The notes under the pieces are model-generated. The model had not been told where the DNA came from. It was given only the letters and a program-made list of their open reading frames with translations, and did not search any database. Source: Verrucomicrobiaceae bacterium (GTDB lineage Bacteria > Verrucomicrobiota > Verrucomicrobiia > Verrucomicrobiales > Verrucomicrobiaceae). From it: 26,920 nucleotides of DNA. Shown piece by piece: positions 6,613 through 14,496 of the stretch. A program made the translations under genes and the position numbers. Each line of letters opens with the position of its first letter. Positions within the stretch are counted from its first letter, which is position 1. The stretch lies in NCBI GenBank assembly GCA_021151605.1, contig JAGKWZ010000048.1, forward strand, positions 1 to 26,920, in the 5' to 3' direction.

Positions 6613-9135
6613 ATGAAGCTAAACACCCTGAAACATCTGGTTTGCCTGCTTGCACTCGCAAGTGCAGGCCACGGTGTGGCCGCTACGGCTGCACGCCCGA
6701 TCAATGATGGCCTCGGCTCTGCCACGGTCATCAATACCACCCGAGTCACCTTCTCCAACCAGTCAGGGCCTGGCGCCACGGTGGAAAGGGCAGAGCCTGG
6801 CTATAACGGCGTCGCCCCGGCACGCACGACTTGGTATCGGCTCGTCATGCCCTTCACTGGGTTCGTCACCGGGCTGGCCTCCACCTCGCCTGGCAATACC
6901 CCGCGCATTGTGATCTGGGATGCTGCCTTTCAGGGCCGCACTTTTGGTGAACTCTCTGGCGCAGGGGAGGACACCGCCTTCTCCACCTATCGTCGAGCGA
7001 GTGCCGCCTTCAATGCTGGGCAGACGGTCCTGATCTCACTGGATGCCGCCGTGGCCACGAGCCTGACGGTCATTGTGAACCGAGACCTTGCCGATGACGC
7101 CCTCACGGCACCTCTCGTCACCACCACTCCTGCGGCCCTGCACAGTGACCTTCGCCAGCTCACCACGACGGCTGAGGAGGAAAGCTATCTCCCAGGTCAA
7201 AAAGTGGCCTGGGCAGCCCTGACCTCAGCCGAGGCGTCTCTGCTGCTGGATACCCTGGGTTCCTCTGCTGCGGGTGCCGAGATAGCGACGAACTTGGTGC
7301 TCTTCACCGGAGACCCACTCACGGGGCTCACCGTTCTCGCAGAGGGAAGCAACGTCCCTGACTCCAGCGCTAAGAGCCTGGTCCTCAGCCCCACCAGCAC
7401 CCAGCTCTATTATGTGGCCTACAGCGCCTCTGCGGCCGTGGGAAGGCTCAGTTTGAACCTCAACAGCAATGCAGGTGCTGGCAGCTTCGGCTTCATCACG
7501 CCCGAGGGTTACGGCCTCACGCTGGAGAACGCAGGCGCCGCCACCGTCTGGGTCCGCCGGAACAGCGCCGCAGAAGCAGCCACCGTGGACTACGCCACCA
7601 CGGATGGCACAGCGGAGGGTGGCAGTGATTTTACAGTCATCGCCACCACCACGCTCTCTTTCGCCGCTGGGGAGTTCTTTAAACCGGTGCCGGTGAGCAT
7701 CACCGCAGACAGTGTGGCGGACGACTATGAGTCCCTGACGCTGGATCTCTCGAATCCAGGCAGTGGAGCCACGCTGGAGGATGAACCCTCCTTCCTCATG
7801 GTCATCACGGATGGCACCGGCAGCAGCACCCTCGCCCTGAGTACGCCTAACACGAAGGTCACGGAAGGCGACAGCTTCAACATCACCGTGACCCGCAAGG
7901 GTTCCCTCGCAGGCCAGGCCAGCGCCTGGGTCGTGCCCGCCAGCAGCGCCGATGCCTTTACCAATTTGCCAGCCCAGGTCGTTTTCGGCCCAGGCCAGAG
8001 TGCGGCCACCGTGCTGGTGACATTGGCAGATGATCCCCAGTTTGGCGGAGACAAAAGCGCCATCATCGACCTCTCCAGCCTGCAGGGCGTGACCGATGTG
8101 GGTGACCCCGTGACGCTGACGATTCAGGATGACGATGCCTATCAGCCCATCGCCGCCCGCTACCGTGTGCTCACGAATGTCTCCAGCACCAGCCGCGACC
8201 CCGGCCTTCTGGATATCACGACCACCGCCCTCGGTTCCTGCACTGGCAGGCTCCAGCTCGGCATGGTCTCCCATCCCGTGAAAGGCAGCTTCGATGCCCA
8301 GGGCTTCTGCCGCATCACCCTGCCCCGCACCAGCGGTGGTCCCGTCGTGGTGGATCTGCGTGCGGTGAATGCCATGCACCTGCTGCGTTGTGAGATCAAA
8401 GAGGTCGGTAGCCTCCTCGCCCATGCCGGGGAGAGCTACCCCATCCTAGCAAGGACTGCCGCCAGCCCGCACCCCAAGACCGGGCGCTACAATACCACCA
8501 GTGATGGCCTCGCAGTCAGAGGAACACCTTCTGCGATGCTGTTCTCCTCCACCGTGGCAAAGACCGGCACGGTAACCGGCGTCGGCTTCACAGCGGACAA
8601 CAATGCCTTCACTTTCAGTGGACCGCTCAACTCTGATGACGCCGTATCTGTCCTGACAGGCAGCGCCACAGGCTACGTGGCATCGAACATCAACTACGCT
8701 GGCAGCTCTCTGGCCATCAACTCGCTCAGCACCGTGCGCTGGCTGAAGCGCCCCGTGGCAGCAGGTGGCATCCTGGCGGGTGGGGTAGATGTGGCATTCA
8801 TCATTGCCACCTCGGCTTACGTTGCACCAGCCGCAAACACAGCTGCCATGACCTTCCTGAATGTCGGATCTCTGCCCAGAGCCACCTTCAACGCGGGAGA
8901 TGCCTTTGCACTGGAGACGATCGTCAACATGACGGTAGCCAAGGTCAACGTTCTCGTGCCGAGCAGCAATGGCTTAAAGCTCACGGTGGTTCCCAGCACC
9001 GGCACCTTCAATGGCTCCGTGAAAGCTGATAATGGCAAGATACACACCATCCGCGGAATCCTCAGCACGGGTGGCTTCCAAGGCGTGGGCGTCGTCTTCG
9101 GCCCCACCTACAGCAGCCACATGAGCTTCTTCTAG
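6613..9135 (+). CDS. Exported protein with two Calx-beta domains
   Basis: The protein has 840 residues. I chose the ATG at 6613 because it opens directly into a signal peptide (MKLNTLKHLVCLLALASAG, cleavage near 25); the frame is open further upstream but with no secretion signal. Residues of about 28-160 resemble a PPC-type beta domain (NDGLGSATVI, TTWYRLVMPFTG). Two Calx-beta domains follow at about 290-400 (YATTDGTAEGGSDF, LSFAAGE, acidic VADDYESLTLDL) and 405-508 (VTEGDSFNITVTR, IDLSS, ending IQDDD); such domains usually bind calcium. The C-terminal 300 residues are beta-rich and end in a GTFNGSV...FQGVGVVFGP pattern that I associate with verrucomicrobial cell-surface proteins. It lies 65 bases before the lipase-like gene and is probably co-transcribed with it. 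Both sit inside the repeat-flanked segment. No catalytic motif is seen. Confidence 0.85.
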   Translation: MKLNTLKHLVCLLALASAGHGVAATAARPINDGLGSATVINTTRVTFSNQSGPGATVERAEPGYNGVAPARTTWYRLVMPFTGFVTGLASTSPGNTPRIVIWDAAFQGRTFGELSGAGEDTAFSTYRRASAAFNAGQTVLISLDAAVATSLTVIVNRDLADDALTAPLVTTTPAALHSDLRQLTTTAEEESYLPGQKVAWAALTSAEASLLLDTLGSSAAGAEIATNLVLFTGDPLTGLTVLAEGSNVPDSSAKSLVLSPTSTQLYYVAYSASAAVGRLSLNLNSNAGAGSFGFITPEGYGLTLENAGAATVWVRRNSAAEAATVDYATTDGTAEGGSDFTVIATTTLSFAAGEFFKPVPVSITADSVADDYESLTLDLSNPGSGATLEDEPSFLMVITDGTGSSTLALSTPNTKVTEGDSFNITVTRKGSLAGQASAWVVPASSADAFTNLPAQVVFGPGQSAATVLVTLADDPQFGGDKSAIIDLSSLQGVTDVGDPVTLTIQDDDAYQPIAARYRVLTNVSSTSRDPGLLDITTTALGSCTGRLQLGMVSHPVKGSFDAQGFCRITLPRTSGGPVVVDLRAVNAMHLLRCEIKEVGSLLAHAGESYPILARTAASPHPKTGRYNTTSDGLAVRGTPSAMLFSSTVAKTGTVTGVGFTADNNAFTFSGPLNSDDAVSVLTGSATGYVASNINYAGSSLAINSLSTVRWLKRPVAAGGILAGGVDVAFIIATSAYVAPAANTAAMTFLNVGSLPRATFNAGDAFALETIVNMTVAKVNVLVPSSNGLKLTVVPSTGTFNGSVKADNGKIHTIRGILSTGGFQGVGVVFGPTYSSHMSFF

Positions 9136-9200
9136 AGCACCCAGCAGGGTCACCCCATGGCCCATCCCACCTTCAACTTTTTACCTACATCCATATCACA

Positions 9201-11390
9201 ATGAAACCACTACCAATCTTATACAGAGCGCTCGCCGCTGCTTGCGCCCTCTTTGCCATCACACCGATGACCAGTGCCCAGATCGTTCAAGCGCCCATTC
9301 CCCAGATCGTTCAAGGGCCCATTCAGCTGGCACCAGCAGGGTATGCGCCCTTCTATTTCAATCGTAACAAGCCCAAGCTAGTCGTGCTGCTGCACGGTGT
9401 GACCCCCCAACAGGGTGAGGCCCCCGACCAGAGAATCGGAGGTTCTGGCCATGCCCGTCACTATTGGGGCTTTCAGTTCATCAAGGCCCTCCAAGGCGAG
9501 GTCAACGGTGACTGGATGAATGTCATCACCCCCACAACTCTTGGCTTTCGCGGACGCACTCCAATGGCAGCGGATTGGCATCCCGCCACCCTCGACGCTA
9601 GCTCGGGTGATTTGGCACCGATTTGCTTTCCGACAAGCCCTTTAGGACTACTGCCAGAATATCCAGGCAGTGCTTACTTGAAGAATTACATCAGCCTCAT
9701 GTGCGGCGGTGCCAATACCATGGTGATGATCAATACCCGCAAAGGAGACAAGCACCTGATGCCGCAGGTTGCTGAAACGATTGATGAGATCTATATGAGC
9801 TACCTTCTTGCCTTCGGCGGATTGCCTCAGGCAAAACAGCCCCAGATCTACTTCGTCACCCATAGCTTCGGCGGCATCATCGCGCGAACTATTTTGGCGA
9901 ACCCCAGTGCAGGAGATTTGTGGGGCAACAAGCTCACCGCAGAGCAGAGAGCCAAGGCAGACTACCTGCGCAAACGCGTGGTGCTCCTCTGCACGCTGGC
10001 TGGCCCGCATGAGGGCACGCTTATTGGTGATCCCGCAAGTGACGTTGCTAACTATATTTCGTCGAACGGGACAAATGTGATCACCCAGTTCTTCAATACG
10101 TTCAATCAATACACCCCAGATTTCTTGGATTTGGATTTCACATCGGAGGACATCAACCAAAAGGCCACGGACTTTGTTGAAATCGCGCTCGATGCCGTGT
10201 CCGGCAAGCGGGATTGCCTCGAAGATTTGCGGCGCATGAAAGAGTATAACGCAGGCATCTTGAAGCCCAACGTTGAGCGCCGTCTGACCAACGGAGACGC
10301 TGTGCCCATCTTCACCATTGGAGGCCGCTGCCCAGGCGGACGTTTCATAGACCAAAGCCGTCGCTTCCCCTTGCTACACATCGCGGGTGAAGTAACCCCC
10401 ATTCATGCCATTAACAATATAGATGTTATCACCGGCCCTAGATTTTCATCAGATGCCGCTGCACTCAATCTGGTTGAAGGAGTCATGCACCTGTATGGCT
10501 ATGGACGAGCAGGAAAGCGCCCTTGGGGAAACGCAGAAGCCGCCATTGGCGACCGCTTCAGCAGCCCCTGGGCCGGAGTGGGGCCCGCAACTGCCCGGCC
10601 ACTAGCAGCGTCATGGTCGCCCGATGGTCGCCTGCTCGACTTGGCTGTGGATTTCCTTATTGGCGACCCTTACGTGCAATACGAAGCAGACGGCGAATGG
10701 GACAGCGATGGCTTCCTGGCTTGGGACTCTGCCAACGCTTATCACCTCACCGGCTCAAACTTCTACCGGCTCTACGACGAGGCATTTTATGGTAGCAACC
10801 TGCCCTGGGATATCGATAACCACGGCTCCATCATGCACAGCGCTGCCAATGGAGCATGGATCTACAACGAACTCATCACCCAAGCAGGCCCGACGGTGAG
10901 TCAGGGCAAACGCCGGAGCATTTGGAACATCAATGATCAGCCGCAGACGCCTTCGAACGCTCTGAGAGTCGTCGTAGAGGAGATAGAGGACATCCAGCAG
11001 ACCGCCGCGAAGAAGCTGGATGTCGGCTCTGGCGCGGATTTCATGATCACAGTTCGCATCAATGAACTGGCCACCACACGTACACTCACTGAAGGTGACA
11101 AGCATGTGTTGCTTCCCCCATTCATTCACTCACGCATTCCTAGCACCGTTATCCCCATCCAAATCTCAGTCATTGAGTTGGACAACCCAGGCCAGGGTGA
11201 TCCCCATGACATATGCGTCCTGAGCCCCCAAAAGGGGCAATCTACGGTCTACCTCTTCTACGACACGCGCACGAACAAGATCATGGGAGACAAGATGGCA
11301 AACGGTGGAGACAGTTTCTTCGTGACTGGTTGGACTTCAAGTAACCAAATCCGCTGCAAGCTCCGCATCACCCAAATCCTGCCCGAGTAA
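9201..11390 (+). CDS. Exported lipase-like alpha/beta hydrolase
   Basis: The protein has 729 residues. A signal peptide (about 1-26, ending TSAQ) is followed by a short repeat (QIVQAPIP / QIVQGPIQ). The hydrolase core shows strand plus oxyanion-loop LVVLLHGVTP (60-69) and a nucleophile elbow FVTHSFGG with probable catalytic Ser222, the T-H-S-x-G form of the lipase GxSxG motif. I could not assign the acid and histidine with confidence. The C-terminal 300 residues hold a WDSDGFLAWDSANAYHLTG segment and beta-rich sequence with no family I recognise. Family knowledge suggests an ester or lipid substrate outside the cytoplasm. The ATG at 9201 follows a purine-poor leader without Shine-Dalgarno. 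A strong terminator follows. Confidence 0.82.
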   Translation: MKPLPILYRALAAACALFAITPMTSAQIVQAPIPQIVQGPIQLAPAGYAPFYFNRNKPKLVVLLHGVTPQQGEAPDQRIGGSGHARHYWGFQFIKALQGEVNGDWMNVITPTTLGFRGRTPMAADWHPATLDASSGDLAPICFPTSPLGLLPEYPGSAYLKNYISLMCGGANTMVMINTRKGDKHLMPQVAETIDEIYMSYLLAFGGLPQAKQPQIYFVTHSFGGIIARTILANPSAGDLWGNKLTAEQRAKADYLRKRVVLLCTLAGPHEGTLIGDPASDVANYISSNGTNVITQFFNTFNQYTPDFLDLDFTSEDINQKATDFVEIALDAVSGKRDCLEDLRRMKEYNAGILKPNVERRLTNGDAVPIFTIGGRCPGGRFIDQSRRFPLLHIAGEVTPIHAINNIDVITGPRFSSDAAALNLVEGVMHLYGYGRAGKRPWGNAEAAIGDRFSSPWAGVGPATARPLAASWSPDGRLLDLAVDFLIGDPYVQYEADGEWDSDGFLAWDSANAYHLTGSNFYRLYDEAFYGSNLPWDIDNHGSIMHSAANGAWIYNELITQAGPTVSQGKRRSIWNINDQPQTPSNALRVVVEEIEDIQQTAAKKLDVGSGADFMITVRINELATTRTLTEGDKHVLLPPFIHSRIPSTVIPIQISVIELDNPGQGDPHDICVLSPQKGQSTVYLFYDTRTNKIMGDKMANGGDSFFVTGWTSSNQIRCKLRITQILPE
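9279..9326 (+). repeat. Tandem 24-bp repeat at the mature N-terminus of the lipase-like protein
   Basis: Two adjacent 24-base units (9279-9302 and 9303-9326) both begin CAGATCGTTCAAG and differ at one base in their first 22. They encode QIVQAPIP and QIVQGPIQ just after the signal peptide, consistent with a recent in-frame slippage duplication. Confidence 0.8.
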
Positions 11391-11406
11391 CCCACTCCAC
11401 CACCTC

Positions 11407-11437
11407 AAAGCCCTCCGGCCAAACCGGGGGGCTTTTT
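11407..11437 (+). terminator. Rho-independent terminator after the lipase-like gene
   Basis: A 12-bp stem, AAAGCCCTCCGG (11407-11418) with CCGGGGGGCTTT (11424-11435), contains one T-G pair, has a 5-base loop and ends in six T residues. It lies 16 bases after the stop codon. Confidence 0.88.
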
Positions 11438-11639
11438 TGTGTCATATCAAACATACCCTTATCAGCCAGAGCGATTGGTTGGGAGATAAAGGGACAGCTC
11501 TGGGACAGACACATGCAAGGCATACAATGCAAAAGCAGTAGCCTAAAACGTTGGTTGTCAGCCACAAACCCGAATCCTTCTAGATTTATACATCGGCTTT
11601 TACTCTCAATTATGGTTTCAGGGCAAAAGGGAAAGTAGC
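11438..11639. other. Intergenic stretch without recognised features
   Basis: Between the converging terminators of the lipase-like gene and glutamine synthetase there are about 200 bases in which I see no credible ORF, tRNA, operator or mobile-element end. Because it borders the right-hand repeat, any right end of an inserted element would lie here, but I find no terminal inverted repeat. Confidence 0.5.
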
Positions 11640-12038
11640 AAAAAAAACGCCGCCTGTTTCCAGGCGGCATTTGATGGGAGAAACTGGTCTTGAGAGACCC
11701 GGCCAAACTTATTTCGGCACTTCGGAGATCGTCTTGAGGATGCGTGAGGCGATCTGGTAAGGATTGCCCTGGCTGTTCGGACGACGGTCTTCGAGGTAGC
11801 CTTTCCAGCCGTTTTTCTTGAAGCTGTGTGGCACGCGGATGGAAGCACCGCGGTCGGCGATACCCCAGGAGAATTTGTCGATGCTCTGAGTCTCATGCAG
11901 ACCGGTGAGGCGCATGTGGTTGTCAGGACCATAGACGGCGATGTGCTCCATGCAGTTCTTCTCGAACTGAGCCATGAGGGCGAGGAAGTAGGCTTCGCCG
12001 CCGACTTCGCGCATGTGCTTCGTGGAGAAGTTGGCGTG
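11636..12038. repeat. 403-bp direct repeat, copy 2 (within intact glutamine synthetase gene)
   Basis: It covers the last 109 codons of the intact gene, the stop, the 3' untranslated region and the terminator. It matches 6113-6515 gap-free with 12 hand-counted mismatches, seven coding and five non-coding. Left of 11636 the two copies are unrelated. Confidence 0.93.
11640..11668 (-). terminator. Glutamine synthetase terminator
   Basis: Minus-strand stem GCCGCCTG / CAGGCGGC (11661-11668 with 11649-11656) has a GAAA tetraloop and is followed by G and eight T residues. It lies about 40 bases after the TAA at 11709-11711. Confidence 0.9.
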
Positions 12039-12722
12039 CATGCCGGAGCCATTCCAGTCGGTGGCGCCGAGAGGCTTGCAGTGATACTCGACATCGATGC
12101 CGTACTTCTCGCAAAGACGGTTCAGGATGTAACGAGCGACCCAAATCTGGTCAGCACAGACTTTTGAGCCCTTGCCGAAGATCTGGAATTCCCACTGGCC
12201 CTTGGCCACTTCGGCGTTGATGCCTTCGTGGTTGATGCCGGCGTCGAGACAGATGTCGAGGTGCTCTTCGACGATCTGACGGGCGATGTCGCCCACGTTC
12301 TTGTAGCCCACGCCCGTGTAGTATGGGCCCTGTGGAGCTGGGTAGCCGTTCTCGGGGAAACCGAGGGGGCGGCCATCCTGATAGAGGAAGTATTCCTGCT
12401 CGAAGCCAAACCAAGCGTCTGGATCGTCAAGGATGGTGGCGCGGTCGTTGGAGGCGTGGGGGGTGCCGTCGGCAGTATAGACTTCGCACATGACCAGCAC
12501 GCCATTTTTACGGGTGCTGTCTGGATAGAGAGCGACTGGCTTCAGCACACAGTCGGAGCTGCCACCAGGAGCCTGCTGAGTGGAGGAGCCGTCAAAGCCC
12601 CAATCTGGAAGTTCTTCGAGCTTAGGGAAGCTGGCGAAGTCCTTGAGTTGAGTCTTGCTGCGGAGGTTGCGGACGGGCTCATAGCCGTCGAGCCAGATGT
12701 ATTCGAGTTTGTATTTGGCCAT
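11709..12722 (-). CDS. glnII: Glutamine synthetase, GSII (eukaryote-like) type
   Basis: The enzyme makes glutamine from glutamate, ammonia and ATP in the cytoplasm. It has 337 residues from the ATG at 12720-12722 (MAKYKLEYIWLDG). An upstream in-frame ATG at 12782 would add 20 low-complexity residues unlike the family, and would leave no room for the promoter-proximal leader. The motifs follow GSII order: IWLDG (9-13), WGFDGSS (41-47), FGFEQEYFL (105-113) with the metal-binding glutamates, INAEVAKGQWEFQ (168-180), NGSGMHANFSTK (224-235), RLTGLHET and YLEDRRP. The length fits GSII rather than the 470-residue GSI. A sigma-54-like promoter lies about 80 bases upstream and a strong terminator downstream. 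The last 109 codons are duplicated at 6186-6515. Confidence 0.93.
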   Translation of the reverse strand: MAKYKLEYIWLDGYEPVRNLRSKTQLKDFASFPKLEELPDWGFDGSSTQQAPGGSSDCVLKPVALYPDSTRKNGVLVMCEVYTADGTPHASNDRATILDDPDAWFGFEQEYFLYQDGRPLGFPENGYPAPQGPYYTGVGYKNVGDIARQIVEEHLDICLDAGINHEGINAEVAKGQWEFQIFGKGSKVCADQIWVARYILNRLCEKYGIDVEYHCKPLGATDWNGSGMHANFSTKHMREVGGEAYFLALMAQFEKNCMEHIAVYGPDNHMRLTGLHETQSIDKFSWGIADRGASIRVPHSFKKNGWKGYLEDRRPNSQGNPYQIASRILKTISEVPK

Positions 12723-12800
12723 GGTTGTAGAGTTCGACTTGGATTTTAGGGTGCTTAGCGTTCGGAGATGATCCTCCCGCATGAAGCGAGATTGTGTAAA

Positions 12801-12816
12801 GCATTGCGCGTGCCAG
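12801..12816 (-). promoter_or_regulatory. Sigma-54 (-24/-12) promoter for glutamine synthetase
   Basis: On the minus strand the sequence reads CTGGCACG-CGCA-ATGC. The sigma-54 consensus is YTGGCACG-N4-TTGCW. The -24 block matches fully, the spacing is exact (GG at 12814-12813, GC at 12802-12801), and only the first T of TTGC differs. Transcription would begin near 12790, giving a leader of about 67 bases before the ATG at 12722. Control of glutamine synthetase by sigma-54 and an activator is well established in other bacteria. Confidence 0.65.
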
Positions 12817-12843
12817 ATGAGAAGCTTTTTCTCTGCATCTGGC
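12812..12843. promoter_or_regulatory. Inverted repeat overlapping the -24 element
   Basis: Eight-base arms GCCAGATG (12812-12819) and CATCTGGC (12836-12843) flank a 16-base spacer. One arm overlaps the -24 box of the putative sigma-54 promoter. It lacks a T-run after the stem on the minus strand, so it is a poor terminator for the efflux gene. A regulatory role is possible but not shown. Confidence 0.35.
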
Positions 12844-12858
12844 CAAAAAGTTCCACTG

Positions 12859-12882
12859 CTGTCCTGGACAGAGGCTGCCTCT
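12859..12882. promoter_or_regulatory. Twin 13-bp palindromes, candidate activator sites
   Basis: CTGTCCTGGACAG (12859-12871) and AGAGGCTGCCTCT (12870-12882) are each perfect palindromes with 6-base arms around one central base. They overlap by two bases and their centres are 11 bp apart, about one helical turn. They lie roughly 75 and 86 bp upstream of the predicted glutamine synthetase transcription start, where enhancer-binding proteins for sigma-54 usually bind. They do not match the NtrC consensus that I know. Confidence 0.4.
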
Positions 12883-14297
12883 CAGAACTCGCCACCCAAT
12901 GCCAGATGTAGGTCGGCACGATTCCGCAGTCGCTGAGCCTGCACAGCAATGAGGGCGCTGCGTGAATCAAAGGCGCGCTGCCTGGTGTCTAGAAGGGTCA
13001 GCACATCCGTCAGACCTTTTTCATATTGGCCGAGCGCCAGTCCCTCTGCCCGTTCGGCCTCGTCGGCAGACCGGCTTAATGCGGCGGCCTGATCACGCAA
13101 AAACGCATCAGCCGCCAAAGCTGTCTCCACCTCCCGGAAAGCGGTGAGCACGCTGCTGGTGTAGGTCTGGAGCTGCTCCTCATATCGCGCCCGTGCCAGC
13201 TTTACAGAGGCAATGATTCGTCCGCCCTGAAACACGCTCTGGGTGATGCTGCTGGCGATGCTCCACATGGCTGTTTCCGGCTCCATGAGATCATCAATGT
13301 CCGCTGAGGTGCGGCCATAGTCGCCAGTCAGGCGGATGCTCGGGAGAAAAGCCTTCTTCGCCGAACTCTCCAGCTTCAAGGCCGACTCAAGCCGCCTCTC
13401 TGCCGCACGTAAATCGGGCCGACGCAGCAGTAGCTCGGAAGGCAGGCCTGCGGGGATCTGGCGATTCAAACTCGGCAGACCGGTAAGCCCTTTTTCCGTC
13501 CCTTCAGGATAGCCGCCCATGAGCACCTCCAGCGCTCGCCGGGACTGATCCGCTGACGCTTTTCGCTGCTGCACGGTGGACTCCGCCCGTGCCAGATCTG
13601 CCCGACCGAGTGAGACATCGAGCGCTGCGCGGTCAGGCTCCAGGCCGCGCTCCATCTGCTTCTCCAAGATGCCGAGCTGCACACGCCGGGTCCTCACGTT
13701 TTGCTCGGCCAAAGCCAGCAGCGACTGCGCCTCTGCCAAAGTCACGGCGGTTCGCACGGTGCTGGCCGCCATCGAGAGTCGGGCAGCATGAAAATCCTCC
13801 TCAGCGGCATAACGTCGTGACTTTGCCGCGCCACGTTCATCCGCCACCCGGCCCCAGAGATCGACTTCCCAGCTGACGTTCAGAGGAAGGCGGAAGCGAT
13901 TGTTGATGAAGTTTAGCCCGGAGAAGCGCTGGTCCGCCGGTGTCTGCTGACGGCTGGCCGAATAATTCCCGCTGATGCTCGGCAGTAGCGCTGCGCCCGC
14001 CTGCACCGTCTCTGCCTGTGACTGGGTCACACGAGCTGATGCCGCCTTTAGATCCGGATTCGCCGCGATGGTGCGTTCCACAAGCCGCTGCAGAGCCGGA
14101 CTGTTGTAGTCCGCCAGCCAACCTGTCGCCGCCTTTGGTGCTATGTCTGGCAGCGCCGCCCACTTCTCAGGGGCGATTTCCTTTACTCCAGCAACATCGG
14201 TCTGGAGCCGTTTCCCTCCGAGCGGAGGCGTCAGGCCGCAGCCTGGGATGAGTGCAGCGGCAAGAAGGACAGCAAAAAGTCGGATAAGGGCAAACAC
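12882..14297 (-). CDS. Outer-membrane efflux lipoprotein, NodT/OprM (TolC) type
   Basis: This forms the outer-membrane channel of tripartite RND-type or related export pumps. I prefer the GTG at 14295-14297: it gives 471 residues, the usual family length, and a compact lipoprotein signal ending LIPGC with lipidated Cys20. An ATG at 14448-14450 would add 51 residues before the signal and overlap three palindromes, so it is less likely. The body shows two long helical repeats typical of outer-membrane efflux proteins, with LQRLVERTIAANPDL near the start, PADQRFSGLNFINNRF and WEVDLWGRV in the first repeat, and PDLRAAERRLE, SVFQGGR and LTDVLTLLDTRQ in the second. No inner-membrane pump or adaptor gene is in the window. 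It diverges from a TonB-dependent receptor gene. Confidence 0.85.
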   Translation of the reverse strand: MFALIRLFAVLLAAALIPGCGLTPPLGGKRLQTDVAGVKEIAPEKWAALPDIAPKAATGWLADYNSPALQRLVERTIAANPDLKAASARVTQSQAETVQAGAALLPSISGNYSASRQQTPADQRFSGLNFINNRFRLPLNVSWEVDLWGRVADERGAAKSRRYAAEEDFHAARLSMAASTVRTAVTLAEAQSLLALAEQNVRTRRVQLGILEKQMERGLEPDRAALDVSLGRADLARAESTVQQRKASADQSRRALEVLMGGYPEGTEKGLTGLPSLNRQIPAGLPSELLLRRPDLRAAERRLESALKLESSAKKAFLPSIRLTGDYGRTSADIDDLMEPETAMWSIASSITQSVFQGGRIIASVKLARARYEEQLQTYTSSVLTAFREVETALAADAFLRDQAAALSRSADEAERAEGLALGQYEKGLTDVLTLLDTRQRAFDSRSALIAVQAQRLRNRADLHLALGGEF

Positions 14298-14408
14298 GAA
14301 AAGTAGGCTGGACGGGCTGGCGTGCTGCCACAAGACGAATTTCAGATTCAAATCGGGAAGTATTTCCTGATATGGAGGGGTGGTAAATTTGAGAGTGTGG
14401 AAGTGTTG

Positions 14409-14487
14409 TTGCGACAGCTTCGCAAAATAATTGTTGCGGTTGGTTCTCATTTACATTAGAACGCCAAATCCTTGAGACGTCGTCTCA
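14409..14487. promoter_or_regulatory. Cluster of three palindromes between efflux and TonB-receptor genes
   Basis: Three inverted repeats lie in the divergent region: TTGCGA-N5-TCGCAA (14409-14425), GTTCT-N10-AGAAC (14443-14462) and TGAGAC-N3-GTCTCA (14473-14487). The middle one contains ATTTACATTA and faintly resembles a Fur-type iron box; that identification is weak. The last ends 9 bases before the receptor ATG at 14497, where a bound repressor could block transcription. Confidence 0.4.
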
Positions 14488-14496
14488 TCAATTCTC

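Noticed and set aside
7225..8424. A 399-codon open frame antisense to the Calx-beta gene
   Set aside because: Low-complexity Gly/His/Asp-rich translation typical of a shadow frame; the plus-strand gene has a signal peptide and domains.
6516..11635. A classical composite transposon or integrative element
   Set aside because: The flanking repeats are gene fragments, not insertion sequences, and I find no transposase, integrase, tRNA or terminal inverted repeats.
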